DNA of 64,000 nt from Xiphias gladius (GCF_016859285.1 NC_053422.1:20282001-20346000), one strand, 5' to 3'; shown: positions 11,916-41,300, counted from the stretch's first letter. The notes: generated from the letters alone by a model not told the origin. Program-made: numbers and translations.

Positions 11916-13262
11916 ATGGATAAGTTGAGTGGGAACAATGCGACTGTAAAGAACAGCTCCATAGACAAGTGGTCATTCAATGAACGTGGCTCGTTCCAAC
12001 ACCTAGACCCTGGGGAGCTGAGGGTCCTGGTACCAGCTATCCTGGGAGTCATCTGTGTCATGGGTGTGGCTTGTAATCTCACTGTGATGGTCATCCTGTT
12101 CTCAAATGCACATAAGGGCAAACTGTCTCTAATCAACTCCCTCATCTTCAACCTGATGTTTGCCGACGGGCTGGTGCTCGCCTTTACCATGCCCTTCAGG
12201 GCTGCTTCCTACTCCAAGGCCAGCTGGAATCTGGGTTGGGTGGTGTGCAAGACAGCCGACTGGCTCCTTCATTCCTGCATGGCGGCGAAGAGCTTCACAG
12301 TGGCAGTCATGGCCAAAGTTTGCTACCGCTACGTGTCCAACCCCACCAAGCAGGTGAGCATCCACCTGGGCTCCATCCTGGTGGTGCTCTTCTTCATCTG
12401 GCTGTCCGCCTGCTCTGTCGCCATCCCTCACTGGCTGTTTGCTACGCTGCAAGGAGATATCCGCGGGGTGGTGTGCGTGCTGATGGTTCCTCCTGAAGCC
12501 CAGGATTTCATGACTGTGTACGTCAAAGTGTACCCCCTGGGGGTGTACTGTGCACCCCTGAGCTTCGCCCTGATGTATTTTTGGAGGGCTTACGGCCAGT
12601 GCCAGCGCCGCTCCAGTAAGACTCAGAATCTGCGTACACAGATCAGATCCAGGAAGCTCACCTTGATGTTATTCAGCCTGACTGTGGCTATGGCTATTCT
12701 CTGGCTTCCTCAGTGGGTGGTGTGGGTTTGGGAGCATCATATTGCAGAGAAAGAAATTGAAGGAGCTCAGTCTCTCATCTCCTCTCCTCCCGTTCTTCTA
12801 TCCCTCTCAGCTCAGCTGCTCACTTTCTCTCTGTCGCTAGTGAACCCTCTCATCGTCCTCTCCCTCTCCGAGGAGTTCAGAGAAGGCTACAGGGGGCTGT
12901 GGAGGCGCCTCACACTGCGCAAACAACCTCCACCCAAGCCAAAGCCTACACCTCACAACCCTACCACTCTCCAGTCGCCTTGCCCCAGACCAGAGACCTC
13001 AGGCCAGCCGAGGGGGGAGAGGAGCATTCGATCAAGCTCAAGCCAGGGTCCCAACAGAGACGTTCAACCCCAGGCGCAGCAAAGTGGAGGACGAGGAGGA
13101 GGAGGAGTAGGAGGAGGGAAAGAAGTAGACAGGGTGAGCCTCAAAGATGGGATTGTCTTGCCTGATGTGGAGCAGTTCTGGCACGAGAGGGAGACAGGAT
13201 CAAACACAGAGGAAAATGATCCTGTGCCGTGGGAGCATCAGAGCAAAGAGGGAAAAAAATAA
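11916..13262 (+). CDS. gpr151: Orphan class A GPCR Gpr151 (galanin-receptor-like), single exon
   Basis: A 448-aa seven-helix receptor in one uninterrupted frame. In mammals the orthologue is an orphan receptor enriched in habenular neurons. TM1 is about residues 37-62 with Asn54; TM2 has FAD with Asp84; Cys111 and Cys187 are placed for the TM3-ECL2 disulfide; N-glycosylation sequons lie at N8 and N13. Family-typical stretches are KTADWLLHSCMAAKS, KQVSIH, YFWRAYGQC, KTQNLRTQIRS and SEEFREG after TM7. The usual DRY is YRY (137-139) and NPxxY is NPLIV (310-314); human GPR151 also departs from both. The C-terminal tail is long, rich in Pro/Ser/Gly and low in complexity. The first ATG of the frame was chosen; it gives a normal-length extracellular N-terminus. 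The position beside ppp2r2b matches human 5q32. Confidence 0.95.
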   Translation: MDKLSGNNATVKNSSIDKWSFNERGSFQHLDPGELRVLVPAILGVICVMGVACNLTVMVILFSNAHKGKLSLINSLIFNLMFADGLVLAFTMPFRAASYSKASWNLGWVVCKTADWLLHSCMAAKSFTVAVMAKVCYRYVSNPTKQVSIHLGSILVVLFFIWLSACSVAIPHWLFATLQGDIRGVVCVLMVPPEAQDFMTVYVKVYPLGVYCAPLSFALMYFWRAYGQCQRRSSKTQNLRTQIRSRKLTLMLFSLTVAMAILWLPQWVVWVWEHHIAEKEIEGAQSLISSPPVLLSLSAQLLTFSLSLVNPLIVLSLSEEFREGYRGLWRRLTLRKQPPPKPKPTPHNPTTLQSPCPRPETSGQPRGERSIRSSSSQGPNRDVQPQAQQSGGRGGGGVGGGKEVDRVSLKDGIVLPDVEQFWHERETGSNTEENDPVPWEHQSKEGKK

Positions 13263-13971
13263 CAACCAACTTCCAGCTGATCATAACGTTACCTTCACTG
13301 TAATCCTCAGACAGCAGCAGCTTCATCAGCAGACCTCAGTTGAATGGACTGCTACGCCGTAAATCATTGATATTCTGTCAACTGTGTTTATGATAATATT
13401 CAAAGGTAAGAAGGGTGATCAGTGTGGAAATGAGTGTGGACCACAAATAGAGAAGTATAATCTGTATATAACATAAACTTCGCAATATCGTCTTTTTGTT
13501 GTTCAGTGAGGAAGAACTAGATCATAATTAGTGTAAGTGTGATTTTTGGTGCCTGTGAATTAAAGCTTCTGGTAAGGATGATGTAAATTCAATCTATATA
13601 GTATAGTAGATCTATATATATTTTCAGTTTGGTATATAGTAAATTAATAAGTAAGTCACAGATTTCTTGACATATTTGGACATGGTATTTAAAAGACCAG
13701 GGATGCTGCAAGAAATCCCCCAAACGGAACAGACATGTTTTCCATTTTATCAATTAAAACGCACATCTCATTTGGAGGCACAGTAAATTTTAACGCCTTA
13801 AATGTGTTCTGCACCAATGTGTAACCTTTTTCTGTGTCGTATATACCCTTTTAGTATTATAGAGTGACGTGAAAGTCTGCAGTTTTTATGTGAAAATTAA
13901 AGAATCTGTGTTTCCTGTCCTCTTTGTGTGAGATGTTGTAATCATTGTGCATCTGAATGATCAGTATTTAC

Positions 13972-13977
13972 AATAAA
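13972..13977 (+). terminator. gpr151: Candidate poly(A) signal for gpr151
   Basis: AATAAA about 710 bases after the gpr151 stop, in an AT-rich stretch. An ATTAAA-type hexamer occurs about 80 bases earlier. Either could define the mRNA end. Confidence 0.45.
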
Positions 13978-16900
13978 AAATGTAGCTTGGCTGTGATAAA
14001 GTTGCCTTGTGGTGTCAAAAATTGATCAGATGAGATGAAAAATATAGAAGCACAAAAGCAGAATAGTTGTTTGTGTGTATCCTTATTCGATCTACCCTGT
14101 TTAGGTTGAGGCAAGAATGTACAGTTCTTGTAATTGATTAAATCAGTGACACACACACATACACAGACACACAAGTAAAGTCTTAATGAGATGAATCAGG
14201 CATCAGTGGACGGTCTCCTGCTGACATTGGGTCATTAAATATATTTTCATAAGGGCCTCCATTAGAATTGCCAAGGGTTCTAATTAGAGGTAAAGAGCTT
14301 TCGTCTGGACTCGTTTCAATGGACTCACCTCTGCGGGAGTCTCATAAGGAATTATCTCGTCATTGATCTTAATACACAGGATAGGTCAAAATCTCAAGGT
14401 TAAAGGGATAAACAACATGAGAGGAAACTGTGCCTGAGCTGATCTGTGATCGATTTGTCTCTCTGCTGTAACAGCAAGCCGGTTGTGTTGAACACTGAAG
14501 CCACACAAAATGAAATGCTCTAAAAGACCTACCTTGCTAGCTGCACTGACATAACGTAGATGGGTTAAATATATAGTGAGGTCTGCATTATAAAAAGTGA
14601 AATGGTAGGAGTGCAGGAGAAAATTTAGGATGTAGCAGTCATCCCGTGGTTACCTAACCCCTCTTTTTTCTCCCTCCCCCTCCCTTATGACATTTTCCTC
14701 ACATTAATCATTTATGTTGACCTTTTATTGCCAGAAGCAAGTACCTCAATCCAAGCAACACTTAACTATACAACCCACCATCAGTCCCTGGTGTAGTGAC
14801 CTGGCCGTACACACTGAAGCCAAAAAAGGAATTCACTCACTGCTGGACTGAAATTTTAACCACCACCGTATAAACAGAGAAACGATTAAAGGTCACAGTT
14901 CAACAATAATGAATGTGAACACCGATGACCAAATATTGTCCCACTATTTTTAACTACACTGCATGCAACACCCCTTGCATTCTCTAAAGCTTGACATCTC
15001 TGCCTCTGGCATTTACCCTGGTAAATGAGCCAGTAAATCTGCAACTGCGGGATTTCAGGGCAGACATCCTTGAAGCTGCTAATCGCTCGCATGCAACTGG
15101 TGCAATCCAGGCCATCACACATTTGAGACAATTCGATGCCTTTCAAAGCTCCTACACGACCGTGGTACACCAGCCCAGGTGTTTTCCCATCGTTTGCCTA
15201 ATAAGGCCAGGAATGTGTGGGGGCACGACGGACATCTCCCTCGCTCGTGAATCGGGATTATTTTCACTGACAAGTGTATTGTAGCATTGTGGGATTTTCA
15301 GCAAAAAGTTAAGTCCCAATTCTGTACTACAAACTAGTTGTCATAGTATACCAGTTTTGCAATAAGTACAGAAATATAGTATACCTATAATGTAGTATTC
15401 TTTAAAATTAGAATTTACCATTTTGGACAAGTAGGGAATGACAGAATAGATGTGGTGATGGATATGAAACAAACTTCACATTTGGAATGATGATGTCAAT
15501 TACACCCCAAAAAGCCAGAGCAAAATGCTTTTCCAAAGTATTGACACTTACTTTTTTAATTTTTCATTCGGTAGCAGTCTCGCCATCACCCGCAATCCAG
15601 GTATTTATTTTTTTAAGATGTGAGAAGCTCATCCATTCCCTCTGCACATCAGTACACTCTAAAATCAAGCGTTGTCAACTGCAGTATACATAAAAGCTTT
15701 TTTGCTCCATTATGAGAATTTTGAAGACACTATATGGTACATACATTTTAAATATAGAATTCAGACACTTAAATACAGTAGTGGAGTGTAAATACAGTGC
15801 ATTAGGTATCAAATAGGTCGTCGTTTCAGATGTTGCTATTCTTAGTGAGTTTGGTGTCGTCATGTAATTTAACATAGCGCTGTCCAAATACAACTTGAGT
15901 CTAGTCAGTGGGTAACAGTTGGATTATTCTTCTGCAGAATGTTTTGTTCTAAAAGAACAAGGAAGTACAAAAAAGTACTTGTATCAATGCTGGGCAATAT
16001 TTAAGAGTTTGAGGGTTGGACTAAAATCTAAGCACAAAGCAGCGACTGATTGAGAGAAAATAGGTGAAAAAAAAGGGTGAGATAATCAACATTACGAGAG
16101 GAAAAACAACTCAGGCTTAATTAGGTCATTAGACAAGGCAGGGGAGCTTTCAGCAGGCGAGATCCTCTCTTTACCGCTCTCCTGGCTGTGCTCTCCCCCC
16201 GCTGGGAGGGGAGATGGGGTGTCACCCCTTGCGTTTTATCCCTTAGCCAATCATCATCTCTAATAAATGAAACTCCACAGGAAGTGGACAGGCTAGCTAA
16301 CACTAATTATGCTCAGTAGGAGAGGCTGGCTGCAATTAAGCCACATGCAAAAACATTTGCCTGCCGATGCCTGGTCTCCCTCTGAGTCACAGCTACCTTC
16401 GCCTCTCTTTGGTCCTGTGGAAGATCACCTGGCTTTTCAGTCCACAGAGTGTCGCCCGGGGAGCGCGTGTGTATGTGTGCAGTTGTTTTTGTGTTGGAGA
16501 AAGGTTGGTTCAGGGGGTCTGACCTTGGTATTTAGCATCTTTTGATTAGAATAAATCAGAGACCTTTCATCTCACTCAACGATGTGGAGATGTAAAGGAC
16601 AGGCACCTTTTAACATTTCAGTCAGTTCTAAGAGGGGGTATCATTTAAACCCTTACACTCTCGATTTATAACTGATTGTTTAAAAAGCAGAAGGGAGCAG
16701 GTAAATGCACAAAACAGCAGTTAAACTCCTTTGCACTGAGCAAATGTGACCACACACTGAAAGCTGTGGCAATTTAACATCAAAAGCCCTCTCTAGTAAC
16801 AACAGGCACACAAACACACACACACCCACAAAGTTTCCACCTAAATGTGAATCAAGGAAGTTTTGTGAATGCACCATTTTCATTAAACTGTTGCTTGAGA

Positions 16901-19113
16901 CAAATGCTCAATTGAAAGGTGCTAGTGAGCTTTATGATGAAAATAGTTCAGTAAAGTTCATACAGTACTTTCAGAGTTTTGGTAAGTCTGGCTTTGGTAT
17001 GCTGCTCTAATCAATAATTTTAACAATATTAATGAAAAGGGTGTCATTTGTAGAAGCGAACCCACGGAGAATTTCCAACCAACTCTCTGGTGTCCTCAGC
17101 TGCTTTTTGCATCTTTTAGCTCATTGTTTTGGTTTTTATATTTATTTGAATAATTTTTGTTTCCCAAGTTAGCTATTTTTAACAAGCATGTTAGCAGAAA
17201 CTATCTCAGTGCAGAGAATTACCAATGAAAAACATGCACTCAGAACTGTGAGTGTTTGGAATTAGATACTATTAAACTATACCTGATTGGCTATAAGTTA
17301 TAGTGCAAGATGATACTCCTCTTCTTTTTTTTTATAAACTGTATTGCTAAACGTTAGTTCAACATTCCTGCAGTTCTGCAAGATCAGCAGCAGACCCTTT
17401 GGCTGTGTAATATTTGGCAGGAGAAAATTTGTTTAAATACTATATCTTTGTTCTCTCCAACTGCCTTAAATGTGGGCGTCATTGTACCTGTGTGCAGGAA
17501 TTGCTGCTTGCAGCTACACTGAAAGGCTTCACAATTCCTGTGTTACTCATTCAGCGAGCTACTACTGAGCAAGCTCATGGATCTATAAAGTGTTTAAATG
17601 CTAGTATTGAACAAGATCATATGTATTGACAAAACACAACCAGTTAAAATGCATTACATTATATTTTTATTTTTCCACGTGTTTATGTAAATTCCACTTG
17701 AAGACAGTGTTGCTCAGTGCCTGAGTTTGCATAGGTCTGTTCAGAAGGTAAAACATGGCAGCTGACAGACTGTATTTTCATATTACAGTTAAAAGGATTG
17801 ATCCTCAGGCAGTCAAATGACCCACTGTTTTTTACAGTACCTCATAATAATGCCATAATTATCACTGTTACAGAGCCTGCAGTCACATAATGAAGTCTTA
17901 GGTAAAAGAGTAACTACACAGGATTTTGGTCATGAGGGCACTCCCGCCGAACAGCTTGAGGAACGTCTTTGGACAAAAACGCTGAATCATTCAGTTTTAT
18001 GGTACAATTTTGGGAAGGTGAACTGATACATGTACATAAAATTGTGGCTCATTTTGCTCCTAATATGAAATTGTCGGAAATGTTGCCTTAGACAAAGACA
18101 ACTTCATCACTGATTGTCAGTGACAGAAGTAAGAAATAAAAGTTAATGATCACCTTAAAGTGATACTTCACCCAAAATCTTTTTGGTACCAAGATCTCAC
18201 CCCCTGTAAACATGAAAAGTGACTATTACTAGTTGGTACTTTGTGGAAGGACTTTTTTTTAACTCCTTTCAGGGTTGGAGTATTTGATACTAAAAAGATT
18301 GCTAAAAGTGCAACATCACAACAATATAAAATCATAAAAACAAAGATAAAAAAAAAAGAAGAAAAATCTCTGACGTTTCCTGCTACATATCAGACATGTA
18401 TCTCTCAGCATAAGCATATACTTACAGCATGCATGTAGGGCTTTCACTGGTCCCCATTAGTCCAGTTAAAATCCCATTATTTTTCAATTATAAGAAGCGT
18501 AAGCACTTCACTATTGGCATCTTTTCTTAATATAAGATATCCCATTACAGCTGATGCTCTTTAAGAGACACCATGTTTAGTACGTAGGCTACACTGTAAA
18601 CGTTGATTTTAGTTTACTTTTTGAAAAAATGCTCCTGGAGCAGTGTTTCAACACTGCTAACACACGGAACAATTTCACATCTCCTTTAACATCTGGGACA
18701 ACAATCACAAAAAACAAAACAAAAGCAAAAGCAAAAGCAAAAACAAAAGCAAAAACAAAACAAAACAAAAAAAAACAAAGAAAAGAAAAGAAAAGAAAAG
18801 AAAAGAAAAGAAAAGAAAAGAAAAGAAACTAATAAAATTCACAGCCCTGGCTATTTCAAGTAGATACTGCTTACACGTAGGGCTAATTTACAAAACACAA
18901 ATTAAGCTTAAATCTTAGACTTAAAACATACTCGTTGTGATATATTCTATAACCTGTCAGTATAAATATACTGTAATCCACAGACCAAGTATGTCAAGTA
19001 TTCATCTTATCCCACGGTGCCACATTTTCTTGGCCAGCTTCTAAAAAGACAGTTTGAGGAAATTCATTTCTGGAAATAAGTGGTTGTCCCCGACGTCTCC
19101 CTGAGATCTTAGA
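13978..19113. other. Gene-free interval between gpr151 and adam19
   Basis: No coding region is supported; the short open frames show no family resemblance. Contents: a CA-rich run near 14149-14172, two AT-rich low-repeat stretches that look like possible conserved non-coding elements (14180-14390 and 16090-16310), a teleost-repeat-like stretch near 18150-18260, and an A-rich AAAAGC/AAAAG array at 18719-18828. The adam19 3'UTR must occupy part of the right-hand end. Confidence 0.6.
18719..18828. repeat. A-rich (AAAAGC)n/(AAAAG)n microsatellite array
   Basis: AAAAGC/AAAAAC units are followed by about ten AAAAG units. It lies just downstream of adam19, possibly in its 3'UTR, where it would read as pyrimidine-rich. 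Confidence 0.9.
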
Positions 19114-19204
19114 TTAGGTTCTAAAAGAAAAGAAAAAAAAAAAAACAAGTTAACAAGGGATTTGCATTGTCTGGCATTAGGAAAAAAAACCAAAAACAAA
19201 TGAT

Positions 19205-35371
<16,167 letters not shown>

Positions 35372-36199
35372 ATGAATTCGCCGAACTGAGACATAAATGG
35401 GCAGTAAACTGGCCCGGGATTTTCACATCAGATGGAGAAAACGCTTCCCGTATGGCATCGCGATGGGCCGCCGTCGCCGCTGCTGCTGCCGCCGCCGCCG
35501 CCGCTCGTCTGAATGAGATGCTTGCAGACCGCGGGGCGCGTACCCCCCCCTTCCTTATACACAGGGAGAGGAGCTGTCGACTGAGGCGAAGCAAGACAAT
35601 GATAGGATGAGAAGGTGTACGAGTGGGCAACGGACACCAGAGTCGGGCCTGCAGTCAGTCTTAGGAATGAGAAAGAGGCGCTGTTTAACGCTGTTATGGA
35701 GACTTTGCCTGACATTAGACACTGTCAAAGGAACAATACGCAATTTTAGGCGAAACTATAGTCTAATTTTTACTTTTAATCAATACTAATAAAGATGACA
35801 GTCAAATAATCACCATTCTACGACAAAGCAGTTCAGGTTGAAGGGGTTGTTTAAGGACCATCTGCATTTTTCAGCATTATTTCTTAAAGCGGTACTACAG
35901 CAATTCCGAATGGTACTTCCATAAAGTTGGGGGACTAAAAAGCGACAGATTGAAGAAACAGGATATGAATTGGAACCAAGAGAGTTTCAAATATCCGGAT
36001 TTTTCAGTTATTAGTAAATTGCGCCAAGCTCCAAAAATTATGGATCCCACATTTCCCATCATGCAACTACTGGCATGTTTTGCTTGGTTTTTGTCAAGCC
36101 CTGCCTGCCTGGTTAATACCAACATGTTTCAGACTCCGTGCCTCCAGTTTGTGTTGAAGGATTTCTGTTGTAAATTTTACAGTCTTCCAGTCGAAGCCG

Positions 36200-36242
36200 G
36201 GATAACCCTGATGACATCGCTGTGATGTCATCAGGGTTATCC
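36200..36242. repeat. Perfect inverted repeat, 19-bp arms, 5-nt loop
   Basis: Arm 1 at 36200-36218 (GGATAACCCTGATGACATC) and arm 2 at 36224-36242 are exact reverse complements around the loop GCTGT. It lies in a stretch that looks like a dispersed teleost repeat. Confidence 0.95.
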
Positions 36243-38095
36243 TCTCAGACTTGAAGCTCCTCCGGAGCCGCTGAAGACATCATATAACTGTTTTCCCCAC
36301 CTGAGTAGTGCTCCTCCTGACTACTAAACCAATTTCCATGTGTAAAATTGATGGGAGTATATTTTTAAATTGACTGTTATAGCCTATAATGCTGCGTTCA
36401 CACAGTGTTGGCAGGATGAGAACACACAAAAACCTCCTGTTAGTCCATGTTCATGCATTATTCCAACATGGTTATCCCAACTGCTAGCCACACAATTTAA
36501 ATTGCCTTGATCAGCTACTCTTGCTGTATTAACTATTTGGAGTGGCTCCGTAACAACTGATAACAGATGCTATCAGTGAACGTCTCTTTTTATTCATTTG
36601 TTGGATTTTATTTAGCTGTAACTGCCAACAACAGTGGTTTTGCTGCCATTCTAGCACCAGTTTATTGACACTTCAGAGTTATTCAGTGTTGGCATTTTTT
36701 TTCAACAAGTGGGAGATATTATAACTTTCAGAAACCCACACCATCATCATCGCTAAAGCTGACGTTAACATTTTTCTTACTCGGTTGCTGGTAATTGCAA
36801 CAATATGATGTGGGCGTGGTTTATACGGATATGTAACCAATCAGAACTGAGAAGAAATTTTAAAAGATTTAAATTTTAAAAGAGCTAATAAAGTAAAATG
36901 TTTGTGAGGTTGTGTGGAATATTTCCCTATACATTTTGCAACTAGTAGCCCAGTAATCTTAATTAGCCCTGCATGTAAACACATGCAGTCTTTGAATAAA
37001 GTTACAACATGCTTTTGTTTTCTAGGATTTCTTCTCTTTTTTAAAGCCATATGTTGAGTCACTCACTAAGTGTTGAGTTTGGCAGTGGCTCAAGAGAACA
37101 GATCTAAGCCAAGCTGGTTTATATCATCAAGATTTAGATGTTTTTGTTTATCTAACTTAAAGTTCACTGTGTAAATAAAACCCTTTAACTCCTTACAGAG
37201 GTGTTATTAGACCAAAGAGAATTCTGTGAATGAATCCGATTCTAAATGATAACAGAAGAGTTGAATCCTGGTTACATAGAGTAAAGCAGCTACATGCTTT
37301 TAACAAGGTCACGGAACCAAAAATACAGCTCTAATACCCGCCAGTAACTGAGCCTACTACAGTAACAAAATACAGTACCACTTCAAGCTTCCAGGAGCCA
37401 TTCATACTGAGCAGGTCAGTTATAAGTGTGATGATAAATATGCCACGGAGCACATGTCAGAAGGATAGAGTGTATGCAGGGTGTGTGAGGTATTCTTAGC
37501 AGTGATGACAGTGCAGGCGGGTGAATCCATTCACATCTCTAAATGGTGTCCTGGCTGCAAGACAAGCCCACTCATTACTGCTGCTGAGGTATTGGTTTCT
37601 GTTCTACTTGCTTCTTTCTACCTCAGATATGCTCTTTCTTACTATAAACTGTAAGTGATATTGAACACTTTGCAGGCAGGCTTTCTGAATCATTAAAATT
37701 CAAATACTGGAAACTGCTCCCTGACATAATGGATATTTGAGACTCAAAAACGCCCACACACAGATGAAAACCCCTCAGCAGGAAAAGCAGTGGGCCAGGA
37801 GGACTTGTGCTAACATGCTGAACGATGAAAAGTGATGGTAGTATTCTAAATGCCATTCATGATATCAAATAGGGTATATTTTTGGAAAGCAACCTCAGAA
37901 GATGCACTAGAATAGACCAGAGAGGAGTGGGCAGATGTCTGTGTCAGTGTGAGACTGTAAAATGCTGTGCATGTCCTCGATACCCACTGCTACAACAGGA
38001 TTATGAAATCGTTTGCTTTCCTTTGAACATGACAGACATAATCATGCAATTTAACTAGAAAACCTCCCACTTAAAAGGGAAGATTATGACAGAAG

Positions 38096-38101
38096 TTTAA
38101 T
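38096..38101 (-). terminator. thg1l: Candidate poly(A) signal (ATTAAA) for thg1l
   Basis: TTTAAT on the + strand about 220 bases past the thg1l stop reads as ATTAAA on the transcript strand. No better AATAAA lies closer. Confidence 0.35.
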
Positions 38102-38322
38102 GCACCAAAGTAAGAATATCTTCCAGTTGTGAGATAGTAACTGTACAAGTCAATCATCAAAAGCTTCAGTCTCAGGAAAAGCTCTTTTAAGGCCTTTAAG
38201 GGTACTAAGCTTCATGGGTAACATCAAGATTTGGTTCTAGAGTCACTATTCATGTGGGTCCACTTCAGCCAATCTGGCCAGACTGAGTTCAGAGCTGTTC
38301 TCCTGCAGCAGGAGAGCAGGCG

Positions 38323-41300
38323 TTAGCAGTTGTCATCTTCCAGGATGTCTGGGTGTTCCTCCCAGAACTGGTCTCCGATAATGTCGTAGTGGTAGGCCTG
38401 CACCCTTCTCCTGCTGCGACTCACCGATACGTCCTTCTCTTCTTCATTTGGAAGCTTCATGCGTTTAGTGACAGTTTCAGCTCGCTGGACACAGAGGAGA
38501 AGGAATATAATCAGTAAAATTCAAGGTAAAGGAAAGGAATAGTGCAAGATTTTGCACAGCTTATTTGCTTTCTTGCTAAGAGTTAAATGAGAAGAGTGAT
38601 ACCACACTACGCAAAGACCATGAAATAGTCCCAGGATATAACAAAATGTCATATTTATGCTTTGATTTTAGTATGGATATTTACAGAAATATAACATGTT
38701 AATTGGTGAACTTTGCAGAGGCTGGTAAGTGTAGGTGCAGTATGAGCAGAGACCTATTGAACAGTCTACCTGCTGATGCATTGAAGTTTCGGTTTTCAGG
38801 CAAAACTGCAACAAAGTGCACAAAACTGCTTCTAGACTCAAACACTTTCTGCTGGTATTTGTCAAGCAAACAGGAAGAAACCATTTGCGCACCAAACAAA
38901 AGAGACAAATTCTCCAAAAAATAGCAGCCAAAGTTATGAGAGGAACATATATATCACTTTACTAAATGCTACATGCTCAGACACAAAACACATCAGGAAC
39001 AATGTAAGACATCACTGACCTAAGTAGAAATAAGTGAGACAGGTGAGGGCGAAGTGGGTACAATGAAGGAATTTAAAACCTGTATTCACACATTGAAAAC
39101 CAAAGATATGTAACAGAGCAGGAGTATTCATGTTAAGTTCTCTGTAATAATTGTGCAGACTCAAACTCTTTTAATTAGCAGACCTTTTCCCAGATGAGAG
39201 TGGTGCCTTTTCTGTGGAGGGCAGATTCATTGTTGTAGTTGATGTCAAACTCAGAGAACAGGATCTCATTTTTATCTGCAGCTAATGTTCCCTGAAAAGG
39301 GGGGGGGGGCAAAAAACATACAGTCAGACATGTGCATGGAAGTGTAAATAAAAATTAGCTCAAGAGAGATGTCTCACTGTCTCACTCTATTATTGCTTTG
39401 TGTGTTTGAATCAGGAAATCGACTGATGTTATGATCTGTAAGGAAGACGATCTTTGCCTTTGCCTTCTCTGATTTGCAGTTGTTTTTCTTTTATCATGAA
39501 AAGAGTGATAAAGTAACCAGGAAGCAAAAAGGTTTGATGGGCTTTAAATGACTCATGTTGGCCAAACATTCAGCCAGAACACGAACATTTCTACAACTCG
39601 TCAGCTGTCATCACATCATCCGAGTTTCCCTCGCGGCCCACTGGAGAATGAAGAGCCCTTCGGTGAACAGCTGTGTCAGTCAGTGGCAGCTGCCACAAAT
39701 AGAGACAGAGCTTAAGTTCTATAGAAAGATGTTACCCCCTCTGTTCAGTTAGATGTATTGTTTCCCTAAGTACTGAACATCACGCCCAGAAGTGACAGGA
39801 GACTGTCAACTCATATGTGTTCTGGCAAACCACAGAGTATGTGTTCATCTCTACTGAGAATAAAGAAGAAGTGCATAGTATGGTGACCACGTGAATACAC
39901 ACAAATAATGGCCCAATGAAATGCACTCACAACTACAACTGCGTTCCCCCAACATCCAGAACCATGTCTTGCTGGTAATGTAATTCTTGTCGTAAGGAAA
40001 GTTATGCAAACAAAATTTATAGCAGTACTTTTACTTGCACACACAAGATAATTCATACAGAGGAAGTTGAAATCTGTTATATGCATTTAAGTTGGAACAT
40101 AGTTTTCATCAGCTGATTATATTTTCCGTCGATCAGCTCATTATTTAGTCTGACAAAGTGCCTAAAGTAAAGATTACTGTCCATCAAACCTCATCAGAAC
40201 CAAAAGTCGTGTCTTAACAGTTAAAAAAACACAAAGTATACAATTTATAATAATGTGAAATGGAGAACAGCTTTTCAAAGCTGAACATGCAAATGTTTGG
40301 CCTATTTACTTGATAAATACCTTTAAGGATTAATTGATTGTTTGCACTGTCATTGATTCATTTCCTTGAAATGAAGGAAACTGATTGTCTAATCAACTGA
40401 TTCCTTCACCAGTAATGGCTACCAAAAATTAATCAGTATCAGAAAATTGTTAGTGTGCTGACATACTACATCTTACCTGTAGCAAGACTGGAAGATTCAC
40501 TAAGATATGATTGCTCAGATCATTTTGTGAGTTAGAGAGGTAAGGGGGTGCTTCATTGTTGTTTTTTGTTGAGGCATGACGTCATGTGAATGGCAATTTG
40601 CATGGTGTATGTGTTGTTAACCAACAGTGTCATGTCTTAATTCATCTAATCCCGTTTTCCAAACGCTAGAGAAGCAGGTGTTTCCTTTTTATTAATTTTC
40701 CGTTGTCTTTGGAAATCTAACAGGAATAACAATGAAAAGCAGTCGTATTACCCTTTGATATTATTATAACACACAGTACATCTATATCAACACATGAGTT
40801 TGTGTCAATATACACACAAAAACACTTTTAGACTGTGTTTCACTCTGACCTTTAAGCGATCCTCTGCCTGAGCCGTGGTGAGTCCTCCCTTCTGTACTAA
40901 CGTCCAAAACACTGTGTTGTACAAATTATTTATGTGACCTGAAAGACACAAAACATGAGTACAGTCTGACATATTTTCCCCTCGTCAGTTAAGAACAAAT
41001 TCATCTAGATGTCAAATGTGTGATTTGTAAAACATTTAGGGCACTGTAGGTACTCACAATCTGCTTGCCTCCAGCTGAGGTAATCTCTAAGGTTACGGTT
41101 GCTCGGATACAGGATCACACGCCCGTCAAAGCTTGGGGGGTACAGGAGGGGCTGATCATCGAAAAACTCCTTCCAGTAAAACACATACGAGGAGGAGAAC
41201 TGGGAGGCAACATGGGTCATGAGCTTACTGCCAGAAGAGAAAGCGGAAGAAATTAAGTCAGACAAAATGCACCATTGCGTGTAAAGCATGCCTGAAAATG

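Larger units (their letters stand above)
35740..38322. other. Intergenic region between adam19 promoter and thg1l 3' end
   Basis: No gene is supported. A repeat-like stretch at about 35830-36340 contains a perfect stem-loop (36200-36242). The rest is AT-rich single-copy-looking DNA. Minus-strand ATTAAA (TTTAAT at 38096-38101) is a candidate thg1l poly(A) signal. Confidence 0.6.
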
